Assembly: GCF_030682035.1 (NCBI RefSeq)
Contig: NZ_JAUXQZ010000031.1
Coordinates: forward strand, 84,991-148,990
Length of the DNA: 64,000 nucleotides
Source of the DNA: Brevundimonas sp.
Lineage (GTDB): Bacteria; Pseudomonadota; Alphaproteobacteria; Caulobacterales; Caulobacteraceae
Direction: 5' to 3'
Shown in pieces: positions 24,706 to 32,149 of the stretch. Both the position numbers and the translations under genes were made by a program. Within the stretch, counting starts at the first letter, position 1. Each line of letters starts with the position of its first letter. Under the pieces are notes generated by a model. The model ran no database searches and was not told the origin of the DNA. It saw only the letters and a list, made by a program, of their open reading frames with translations.

Positions 24706-25575
24706 GTGACCGAATCCCCCCGCCTCCCCCTCGAAACCTGGGGCCGCCACTGGTTGCTCCGCCTCCAGACCGCGGCCGACCGCCGCGCCTGGTCCCGCTA
24801 CGCCTTCGAATTCCTGATGTTCGGGATCAAACAGGGCTGGGCCTGTCTGTTCGGCGGGGCGATGCTGGCGCTGCTGCTGGGGACGCATCTGTGGTGGCCG
24901 GACAACGCGCCGGTCAGCCGGTACGACTTTCTTGTGGTCGGGGCACTGGCGATCCAGGCAGCCATGCTGGCGTTGAAGCTGGAGAGTTGGGAGGAGGCGA
25001 GGGTGATCTTCGTTTTCCACGTCGTCGGCACCATCATGGAGCTGTTCAAGACGCAAGCCGGCTCGTGGATATACCCGGAGGACAGCATCCTGCGCATCGG
25101 CATGGTGCCGCTGTTCTCGGGCTTCATGTATGCGGCGGTCGGGAGTTACATCGCCCGTATCTGGCGCATCTTCGACATCCGGTTCCGCCACTATCCGCCG
25201 CTGTGGACGACCTGGGTTCTGGCGGCGGCGATCTACGTCAATTTCTTCGCCCATCACTGGCTGCCGGACGTCCGGCTCGGTCTGTTCGCCCTTACGGCGG
25301 TGCTGTTCGGGCGCGGCTGGTTCTATTTCACGCCGGACCGGGCGCGGCGGCGGATGCCGTTCCTGCTGGGGTTCTTCCTGGTCGCGGTGTTCATCTGGCT
25401 GGCCGAGAATCTGGGCACCTACGCCCGGGCCTGGGTCTATCCGGGGCAGGACGACGGCTGGGAAATGGTGTCGGTCGCCAAACTGGGCAGCTGGTTCCTG
25501 CTGATGATGATCAGCGTGGTGCTGGTGTCGCTGGTGCATCGGCCGGAAGAGGAGGTTCCAGGTTCCAGGGTCTAG
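24706..25575 (+). CDS. DUF817 family membrane protein
   Basis: A multi-pass protein of 289 residues starting with GTG. The conserved block MELFKTQAGSWIYPEDSIL RIGMVPLFSGFMYAAVGSYIA (given in pieces) is diagnostic of DUF817, and the NFFAHHWLPD and RGWFYFTPDR motifs follow. The family is of unknown function. Its last eight codons, encoding PGSRV and neighbours, lie inside an intergenic repeat, so the natural C-terminus may have been altered. The gene stands alone between LytTR and FAD-oxidoreductase genes; the 132-base gap upstream holds a possible TAAACT -10 element close to the start. Confidence 0.88.
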   Translation: MTESPRLPLETWGRHWLLRLQTAADRRAWSRYAFEFLMFGIKQGWACLFGGAMLALLLGTHLWWPDNAPVSRYDFLVVGALAIQAAMLALKLESWEEARVIFVFHVVGTIMELFKTQAGSWIYPEDSILRIGMVPLFSGFMYAAVGSYIARIWRIFDIRFRHYPPLWTTWVLAAAIYVNFFAHHWLPDVRLGLFALTAVLFGRGWFYFTPDRARRRMPFLLGFFLVAVFIWLAENLGTYARAWVYPGQDDGWEMVSVAKLGSWFLLMMISVVLVSLVHRPEEEVPGSRV

Positions 25576-25650
25576 GGGCTAGGGAAGATGCATCAGGCCG
25601 GTTACACCGGTGATCCTCCCTGGAACCTAACCCCTAGAACCTAGCCCCTG
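25554..25650. repeat. Imperfect inverted-repeat island with inner hairpin
   Basis: The left arm has GGTTCCAGG twice and TCTAGGGGCTAGGG; the right arm, in inverted orientation, has TCCCTGGAACC and CCCCTAGAACCTAGCCCC. Between them sit GATGCATC and CCGGTTACACCGG palindromes. The left end overlaps the stop codon of the DUF817 gene. I see no transposase. Confidence 0.7.
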
Positions 25651-25651
25651 C

Positions 25652-27235
25652 ATGACCACCACCACCACCGACGTCGTCATCCTGGGCGGGGGCCACAACG
25701 GGCTGGTCTGCGCCTTCTATCTGGCGAAGGCCGGGCTGAAGGTCACGGTGCTGGAGCGGCGGCACGTCGTCGGCGGGGCGGCGGTGACGGAGGAGTTCCA
25801 TCCGGGATTCCGTAACTCGACCGCCAGCTACACCGTCAGCCTGCTGAATCCGAAGGTCATCGCCGACATGGAGCTGGCCCGGCACGGCCTGACCGTGGTT
25901 GAGCGCAAGGTCTCCAACTTCCTGCCGTTCGATGACGGCCGCCATTTCCTCGCGGGCGAGGGGCGGACGCAGGGAGAACTGGCCAAATTCTCGGCGCGCG
26001 ACGCCGAACGTCTGCCTGAATACGAGGCGCGGCTGGAGGTCGTGGCGGCGGTGCTGCGCGACTGGATCCTGAAGGCTCCGCCCAACATGGTGGAAGGCGG
26101 CTGGATGGCCATGCTGCCCGAACTGTTGAAGGGCGCGTCGCTGGGCAAGCAGGCGGCGGGGCTGGACGTCACGGGGCGGCGCGACCTGCTGGACCTATTC
26201 GCCAAGTCGGCGGGCGACTGGCTGGACGGGTGGTTCGAGAGCGATCCGATCAAGGCCCTGTTCGGTTTCGACAGCGTCGTCGGCAACTACGCCAGCCCCT
26301 ATACGCCGGGCTCGGCCTATGTGTTGCTGCACCATGTCTTCGGCGAGGTGAACGGTCGCAAGGGGGTGTGGGGCCACGCCATCGGCGGCATGGGCGCTAT
26401 CACCCAGGCCATGGCCGCCGCCTGCGCCGAACAGGGCGTCGAGGTGCGGCTGGAGACGCCGATCGCATCGGTCCTGACCGAAAAGGGCAGGGCTGTCGGC
26501 GCGGTGACCGAGGCCGGGGATGTGGTGCGAGCGCGGGCGGTGGTGTCGAACCTGCATCCGCGCCTGCTGTTCGAACGGTTCGTGGACGACGCGTTCGTAC
26601 CGGCGGACTTCAAGGAGAGGATCGGGAATTACCAGTCCGGTTCCGGGACGTTCCGGATGAACGTCGCCCTGTCCGAGCTGCCGAGCTTCACCGCCCTGCC
26701 GGGGACGGGCGACCACCTGACCGCGGGGATTATCATGGCGCCGTCGCTGGCCTATATGGACCGGGCCCATGCCGAGGCGCGGCTGAACGGCTGGTCGTCG
26801 AAGCCGATCGTCGAGATGTTGATCCCCTCGACCCTGGACGACAGTCTGGCTCCGGCCGGACAGCATGTCGCCAGCCTGTTCTGCCAGCATGTCGATCCGG
26901 CGCTGGGCGACGAACACCGCGACACGGTGGCGGACCTGATGATCGAGACGGTCGACGGCCATGCGCCTGGGTTCAAGGCGTCGGTGGTCGGGCGGCTGGC
27001 GCTGGGTCCGCGCGATCTGGAGCGGCGCTTCGGTCTGGTCGGCGGCGACATCTTCCACGGCAAACTCAGCCTGGACCAGCTGTTCAGCGCCCGCCCGGTG
27101 CTGGGGCACGCGGATCACCGGATGCCGGTGCCCGGACTGTATCTGTGCGGATCAGGGGCGCATCCGGGCGGCGGCGTCACCGGCGCGCCGGGACACAATG
27201 CGGCGCGCGCGGTGCTGAGGGATTTGAGGCAGTAG
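25652..27235 (+). CDS. FAD-dependent oxidoreductase, phytoene-dehydrogenase/PYROXD2-like
   Basis: A protein of 527 residues. The N-terminal dinucleotide motif VVILGGGHNGLVCAFYL with LERRHVVGG is followed by an EEFHPGFRNSTASY segment, and the C-terminus holds GAHPGGGVTGAPGHNAA, the FAD-closing motif of the phytoene-dehydrogenase-related (PYROXD2-like) branch. No carotenoid genes are nearby, so a carotenoid role is doubtful; a general amine or lipid oxidoreductase is equally possible. It is bracketed by two inverted-repeat islands. A GTG-free ATG start follows directly on the first island. Confidence 0.85.
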   Translation: MTTTTTDVVILGGGHNGLVCAFYLAKAGLKVTVLERRHVVGGAAVTEEFHPGFRNSTASYTVSLLNPKVIADMELARHGLTVVERKVSNFLPFDDGRHFLAGEGRTQGELAKFSARDAERLPEYEARLEVVAAVLRDWILKAPPNMVEGGWMAMLPELLKGASLGKQAAGLDVTGRRDLLDLFAKSAGDWLDGWFESDPIKALFGFDSVVGNYASPYTPGSAYVLLHHVFGEVNGRKGVWGHAIGGMGAITQAMAAACAEQGVEVRLETPIASVLTEKGRAVGAVTEAGDVVRARAVVSNLHPRLLFERFVDDAFVPADFKERIGNYQSGSGTFRMNVALSELPSFTALPGTGDHLTAGIIMAPSLAYMDRAHAEARLNGWSSKPIVEMLIPSTLDDSLAPAGQHVASLFCQHVDPALGDEHRDTVADLMIETVDGHAPGFKASVVGRLALGPRDLERRFGLVGGDIFHGKLSLDQLFSARPVLGHADHRMPVPGLYLCGSGAHPGGGVTGAPGHNAARAVLRDLRQ

Positions 27236-27323
27236 GCAACAGGCATCAGGCAATGGCGGAGGCCCGGGCGCCGCCTCTGCACGCCAAACGGAAGACGTCT
27301 CTGTTGCCTGATGCCTGATGCCT
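27234..27323. repeat. Inverted repeats of CAGGCATCAGGCA words between convergent genes
   Basis: Left arm AGGCAACAGGCATCAGGCA (27234-27252) and right arm TGTTGCCTGATGCCTGATGCCTG (27302-27323, written in two repeats) are inverted complements with a spacer of about 50 bases. It lies between the convergent FAD oxidoreductase and receiver genes, so it may act as a bidirectional transcription barrier; there is no T tract. Confidence 0.65.
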
Positions 27324-27327
27324 GGCC

Positions 27328-27705
27328 CTAAACCTGCTCCACCCCCATCGCCTTCATCAGCGCTGCGCGGATGGCGCTTTCGGTAAAGGGCTTCTGCACC
27401 GTGGAATGGCCGCGCCATTCGTCGGGCAGGCCGCTTTCGCCATAGCCGGTCGAGAAGACGAAGGGCACGCCGCGGGCCTTCAGCGCCTCGGCGATCGGAA
27501 ACACCTGACGGCCGGCGACATTGACGTCGAGCAGGGCGGCGTCCAGCGGCCCCGGGTCGGCGACCAAGACCAGTCCTTCCTCAACCGTCCCCGCAGGACC
27601 GACCGGGACGCAGCCCATGTCCTCGAGGATGGTTTCCAGCAGCATGGCGACGAGCGCCTCGTCTTCCACCAACAGGACGCGGCGGGCCGAGAGCGGTTGG
27701 CTCAT
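27328..27705 (-). CDS. Single-domain response regulator
   Basis: A receiver-only protein of 125 residues. It has the acidic pair in LLVEDEALV, the phospho-Asp in AALLDVNVAG, Thr in FSTGYGE and Lys in TVQKPF. Without an output domain it probably works by binding a partner, as DivK/CheY-like proteins do. No kinase is adjacent. It is convergent with the FAD oxidoreductase and divergent from the carboxylesterase. It could serve one of the orphan kinases in the window, but that is inference. Confidence 0.9.
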   Translation of the reverse strand: MSQPLSARRVLLVEDEALVAMLLETILEDMGCVPVGPAGTVEEGLVLVADPGPLDAALLDVNVAGRQVFPIAEALKARGVPFVFSTGYGESGLPDEWRGHSTVQKPFTESAIRAALMKAMGVEQV

Positions 27706-27855
27706 GAATGTTTTCCTCGATCAGGCGAACGGAAAATGACCGTGCCCGGCTACGCGAATGCGTAATGGACTTCGATCGCGTCCGCCAGTTGCTGTTTTCG
27801 GCGTCGGGTGCTGTCCGGATGGCCATTGGGGGCCGGAGCCGGTTAGGGTCGATCG

Positions 27856-29388
27856 ATGATCCTCGCCTCCATCCTCACAGCGGCGGTGCAGATGATGACT
27901 CCGGCTTCGCCTTCCGATCCAACCCCTCGCGCCACGGTCGAGCAGGGACGGCTGGTCGGCCGGCAGGCGGACGGCGTCGCCAGCTTCAAGGCCATTCCCT
28001 ACGCCGCGCCGCCGGTCGGGCCGCTGCGCTGGCGTCCGCCGCAACCCGCCAGGCCGTGGTTGGGAGACCGCGATGCGGGCCAGGTCGGCGCCATCTGCAT
28101 CCAGCCGCCGTCCAACGGCGACCCGGGCGTCGGCCCCCTGCCGATGAGCGAGGACTGTCTGACGCTGAATGTCTGGACGCCGGAGACCCGCGGCGCCGAG
28201 CCGTTGCCGGTCATGGTCTGGATCCACGGCGGCGGATACAACAACGGCTCGGGCACGGCGGCGCTGTACGACGGGACCAGACTGGCGCGGCGGGGCGTGA
28301 TGATCGTGACCGTCAATTATCGGCTGGGGCGGCTGGGCTTCTTCGATCATCCGGCGCTGGCGGCGGATCGGGCGCCGGATGAACCCGGCGGCAACTACGG
28401 TCTGATGGACCAGATCGCGGCCCTTGGGTGGGTGCGCGACAATGCGGCGGCCTTCGGCGGCGATCCCTCGAATGTGACGATCTTCGGCGAGTCGGCGGGC
28501 GGCGTCGCCGTGACCCAGTTGATGGTCGCCCGGTCCGCGCGCGGCCTGTTCCACAGAGCGGTGGTGCAGTCGGGCATGGGGCGACAGCGGTCGGCCGAAC
28601 TGGCGCTGGATCGCCCCGGTCGTCCCTCGGCGCAGTCGCTGGGACGGGCCTGGGTGCGCGGCGCGGGCCTGCCGGGGGAGGTGACGGCGGAGGACTTGCG
28701 CGCTGTTCCGGCGGAGCGGCTGCTTGGCCCCATGCCTGCCTTTTACAGCGAAAATCTGATCGTCGACGGCGTCGTGTTGACCGAGGACGTGGTCGAGGCC
28801 TTCGCCGCGGGACGGCAGGCCTCCGTGCCGCTGATCCTCGGCGCCAACAGCGCCGAGTTCTGGTGGATCAGGCCGTCCGACGCCGGCGCCTATGGCCGTA
28901 CGGACGACGCCATGACGGAGGCCGAGCATGAGGCCCTGTTGGGGGCGTATGGCGGGCCGGAGGGCTATGACCAGCACGTCGTCAGTGACCTGGTCTTCAA
29001 TGAGCCCTTGCGCCATCTGGCGCGACTGCACGCGGCCAACGGGCATCCGACGTATCTGTACCGGTTCGACGTGGTGGCGGAGTCCAACCCCGAGCCCAGC
29101 GGCGGCGCCACCCATGCGTCGGAGCGGCCCTATGTGTTCGACAATCTGCTCACCGTCGGGCGGCCGATGGGCGAGCGGGACGACCGGGTGGCGGACGCCA
29201 TGGCCGGTTACTGGACGACCTTCGCGGCGAAAGGCGACCCGAACGCTCCCGGGCGTCCCGTGTGGCCGGAGTTCGGGGCCGAGCGGGACCGGTTGCTGGA
29301 GTTCACCAATGACGGGCCCGTGGCGGCTCCGATCCCGCTCGCTCACCGGATGGACCTGATCGAGGCCTTCTACGGACGGCTGCGATAA
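27856..29388 (+). CDS. Secreted type B carboxylesterase
   Basis: A protein of 510 residues with an N-terminal hydrophobic leader (MILASILTAAV), which suggests export. The oxyanion strand HGGGYNNGSG (about 124-133) and nucleophile Ser213 in FGESAGGVAV are typical of the carboxylesterase/cholinesterase family. A catalytic Glu and His should lie in NSAEFWW and GGATHASERP. Length is normal. It ends 36 bases from the convergent GH1 gene with a hairpin between. Substrate is unknown; feruloyl or acyl-sugar esters would suit the neighbouring glycan locus. Confidence 0.88.
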   Translation: MILASILTAAVQMMTPASPSDPTPRATVEQGRLVGRQADGVASFKAIPYAAPPVGPLRWRPPQPARPWLGDRDAGQVGAICIQPPSNGDPGVGPLPMSEDCLTLNVWTPETRGAEPLPVMVWIHGGGYNNGSGTAALYDGTRLARRGVMIVTVNYRLGRLGFFDHPALAADRAPDEPGGNYGLMDQIAALGWVRDNAAAFGGDPSNVTIFGESAGGVAVTQLMVARSARGLFHRAVVQSGMGRQRSAELALDRPGRPSAQSLGRAWVRGAGLPGEVTAEDLRAVPAERLLGPMPAFYSENLIVDGVVLTEDVVEAFAAGRQASVPLILGANSAEFWWIRPSDAGAYGRTDDAMTEAEHEALLGAYGGPEGYDQHVVSDLVFNEPLRHLARLHAANGHPTYLYRFDVVAESNPEPSGGATHASERPYVFDNLLTVGRPMGERDDRVADAMAGYWTTFAAKGDPNAPGRPVWPEFGAERDRLLEFTNDGPVAAPIPLAHRMDLIEAFYGRLR

Positions 29389-29398
29389 GCGGTGGTCG

Positions 29399-29418
29399 CC
29401 CTCCCTGCTTCGGGAGGG
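29399..29418. terminator. Perfect hairpin between convergent esterase and GH1 genes
   Basis: CCCTCCC and GGGAGGG pair around a TGCTTC loop. There is no T tract, so termination is only likely, and would serve both strands. Confidence 0.5.
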
Positions 29419-29424
29419 AGACAG

Positions 29425-30804
29425 TCACAGCGTGCCCAGCACCGCGCCGTGGGTCTTGATCACCTCGGCATAGAGCAGGCCGGAGTCCTTGATGGTCCGC
29501 TCCTGCGTCTGGAAATTCACGTGGGTGATGCCGAACCGCTTGGAATAGCCCAGCGACCATTCCAGATTGTCGAGCAGGGACCAGGCCATATAGCCGCGGA
29601 TATCGACGCCCTTGCCGATGGCGTCGTGCAGGGCCTTGAGGTGGTTCTTCAGATATTCGACGCGCATCGGATCGTGGACGCGACCGTTGATGGCGTGGGG
29701 CGGATCGTACCAGGCGGAGCCGTTCTCGGTGACCATCAGCGGCAGGCCGTTGGTCTGTTCGTGCAGCCAGACGAGGGTATCGGTCAGGGCGGGGGGATAG
29801 ACCTCCCAGCCGGTCTCGGTGTGGGCGTGCTGGATCTGTTTCACGGGGCGGGCGCGCACCGGCCAGGCATCGGGCGCGTTCTCGGGCACCGAGCGGGTGT
29901 ACCAGTTCAGCCCCATCCAGTCGGTCGGCTGGGCGATCAGGTCGAAGTCTTCCTGCGGAAACTCGCGATAGGCCTCGCCATAGACGTCCTTCAACTCCGC
30001 GGGATAGCCGCGGCCCATCAGGGGGTCGAGGAACCAGCGGTTCATCTGGGCCTCAGCGCGTTTGCGCGCGGCCTCGTCCTCGGGCTTGTCGCTGGCCGGG
30101 TATTTCGGCTCGATGTTGAGGACGATGCCGATCTGGCCCATCTCGCTTTTTGGGCCGACCTCGCGGAACCGCTTCACCGCCGCGCCATGCGCGCGCAAGA
30201 CGTTATGGCCGGCGATCATGGCTTCGAAGGCCGACTTGTGGCCGGGTGCGAGGGCGCCGTGCAGATAGCCGCCGTCGACGATGACCCACGGCTCGTTGAT
30301 CGTGCCCCAGGTCTTGACCCGGCCCTTGAACTTCTCGAACAGGACCTGGCCGTAGTCGGCGAACCAGTCGGCGATGTCGGGGTTCAGCCAGCCGCCGCGA
30401 TCGTCCAGCGCCGCCGGCAGGTCCCAGTGATACAGGGTGCAGAGCGGCTCGATGCCCTTCTCGAGCAGGCCGTCGATCAGCTTGTCGTAGAAGTCCAGGC
30501 CCCTGGCGTTGATGGCCCCGCGCCCCTCCGGCATCACCCGGCTCCAACTGACCGAGAATCGGTAGGCCTGCAGGTTCAGGCGGGTCATCAGCGCGATGTC
30601 TTCGCGCCAGCGGTTGTAGTGGTCACAAGCTACGTCGCCGGTGTCGCCGTTCAGCATCATCCCGGGGGTGTGACTGAACCGGTCCCAGATCGAGGCCCCC
30701 GCGCCGTCCGCCATGGACGAGCCTTCAATCTGGTAGGCAGCCGTCGCGGCCCCCCACAGAAAACCCTCAGGAAACCGATAGTTGTCTGTGTTATTTGAAG
30801 TCAT
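29425..30804 (-). CDS. GH1 beta-glucosidase
   Basis: A 459-residue family 1 glycosidase. The acid/base is Glu171 in TINEP and the nucleophile Glu360 in VTENGS; the family-typical N-terminal FPEGFLWGAATAAYQIEG is present. There is no signal peptide, so it works in the cytoplasm on glucosides or gluco-oligosaccharides brought in by the transporter of the same locus. It is transcribed away from the LacI regulator and TonB receptor, with a 256-base gap that holds a LacI-type operator about 135 bases from its start. Confidence 0.95.
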   Translation of the reverse strand: MTSNNTDNYRFPEGFLWGAATAAYQIEGSSMADGAGASIWDRFSHTPGMMLNGDTGDVACDHYNRWREDIALMTRLNLQAYRFSVSWSRVMPEGRGAINARGLDFYDKLIDGLLEKGIEPLCTLYHWDLPAALDDRGGWLNPDIADWFADYGQVLFEKFKGRVKTWGTINEPWVIVDGGYLHGALAPGHKSAFEAMIAGHNVLRAHGAAVKRFREVGPKSEMGQIGIVLNIEPKYPASDKPEDEAARKRAEAQMNRWFLDPLMGRGYPAELKDVYGEAYREFPQEDFDLIAQPTDWMGLNWYTRSVPENAPDAWPVRARPVKQIQHAHTETGWEVYPPALTDTLVWLHEQTNGLPLMVTENGSAWYDPPHAINGRVHDPMRVEYLKNHLKALHDAIGKGVDIRGYMAWSLLDNLEWSLGYSKRFGITHVNFQTQERTIKDSGLLYAEVIKTHGAVLGTL

Positions 30805-30938
30805 AGTGCAAAGCCTTGAAGAGCGGTAACGCAGACTGGAAGCCCGGTTTGGCGGCGGTCGGTACGCGTGTCACGCCGTCAGCACAACCTCGGTGTGGCC
30901 AAACTAGGGCACTTGCGGGGTCCATGGCTAGTGTGTCA

Positions 30939-30952
30939 TGTAATCGGTTACA
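30939..30952. promoter_or_regulatory. LacI-family operator
   Basis: TGTAA and TTACA arms flank a TCGG centre, giving the TGTAANCGNTTACA form with the central CG typical of LacI-family sites. It lies in the divergent gap between GH1 and the LacI gene, about 109 bases before the LacI start. I saw no second full copy in the window. Confidence 0.6.
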
Positions 30953-31060
30953 CGGTTTTTTCGGACGGACTCGCGCAAAGCGGGCCGGGACTGGAAACGC
31001 TCAGGGAGGATGGACTTTGGCGCTGAAGGCGATCCAGCATATCTGCGTGGCGGCGGCGGC

Positions 31061-32149
31061 ATGAAGGCCGCCACGATTCGCGACGTCGCCGACCGGGCCA
31101 GTGTGTCCGTCGCCTCTGTTTCGCGCGTCCTGAACGGCGCCGGGCCGGTGACCGAGGCGACCAGGAAGCGGGTATTCGAGGCCGCCGAGGCGCTGCAGTA
31201 CGTACCCCACTCCGGCGCGCGCAGCCTGTCGACCAGCAAGACCCAGACGATCGGCGTGATCCTGCCGGACCTGTACGGAGAGTTCTTCTCCGAACTGATC
31301 CGCGGCATGGATGTGGCCGCCCGGTCGTTGGGCTATCACCTGATCGTCTCCAGCTCGCATGACGACGCGGAGGAAGCCTCCGCCGCGATCCGTTCCATGC
31401 GTGGACGGGTCGATGGCCTGATCGTGCTGTCGCCCCATCTCGACGCCGCCAATCTCGCCGCAGGCCAGGCCGGGCGCACGCCGATCCTGCTGATGAACGG
31501 CGGCGCCGACGCGGGCCGGCCCTCCATCGTCGTCGACAACCACGGCGGCGCCGTTCTGGCGGTCGAGCATCTGGTCGCCACGGGCCGCCTTCGCATCGCC
31601 CACATCGCCGGTCCGGCCGGCAACCTCGAAGCCGAGGCGCGTCTGGCCGGCTATCTCGAGGCGATGGCGCGAGCGGGCCTGCCGACATCGGTCGTCGAGG
31701 GGGCGTTCACCCAGTCGTCGGGCCAGGCTGCGGGCGCGGCGCTGGCGCGACGCGAACCGCGCCCGGACGCGGTCTTCGCCGGCAACGACAACATGGCCGT
31801 GGGCGCCATGCTGGCGCTGCAGGACGCGGGTCTGCGCGTCCCGGAAGACATCGCCATCATCGGCTTTGACGATGTCCCCCTCGCCGGCCTCGTCCGACCC
31901 GCCCTGACCACCCTGAGAATTCATATCGCCGAGACCGGACGAAACGCGCTTGAGCGACTGGTCCGCCTCATTAACGCAGCGGGCGAAGCCGTCGCCGACA
32001 CCGCCTGCGAGATCGTGCGCCCTGAACTGGTCGTACGCCCATCAAGCAATCCGGCGACACAACACCAAGCCCAATCCGGCCCATCCAACTCCGGCGGACG
32101 CCTTCGCGCCCTTGCCGAAACGCCATCTCTAAAGGGGGAGAATTCCTGA
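31061..32149 (+). CDS. LacI-family transcription regulator
   Basis: A repressor of 362 residues from the ATG at 31061. The helix-turn-helix TIRDVADRASVSVASVSRVL is at residues 5-24, then the hinge and a two-lobe periplasmic-binding-like sensor (TIGVILPDLYGEFFSELIRG, and GNDNMAVGAMLALQ, IIGFDDVPLA). The frame opens 17 codons earlier, but these are not LacI-like. Its stop overlaps the TonB receptor start by one base (TGATG), so regulator and receptor share a message. It likely senses a sugar and controls this glycan locus through the operator upstream. Confidence 0.93.
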   Translation: MKAATIRDVADRASVSVASVSRVLNGAGPVTEATRKRVFEAAEALQYVPHSGARSLSTSKTQTIGVILPDLYGEFFSELIRGMDVAARSLGYHLIVSSSHDDAEEASAAIRSMRGRVDGLIVLSPHLDAANLAAGQAGRTPILLMNGGADAGRPSIVVDNHGGAVLAVEHLVATGRLRIAHIAGPAGNLEAEARLAGYLEAMARAGLPTSVVEGAFTQSSGQAAGAALARREPRPDAVFAGNDNMAVGAMLALQDAGLRVPEDIAIIGFDDVPLAGLVRPALTTLRIHIAETGRNALERLVRLINAAGEAVADTACEIVRPELVVRPSSNPATQHQAQSGPSNSGGRLRALAETPSLKGENS

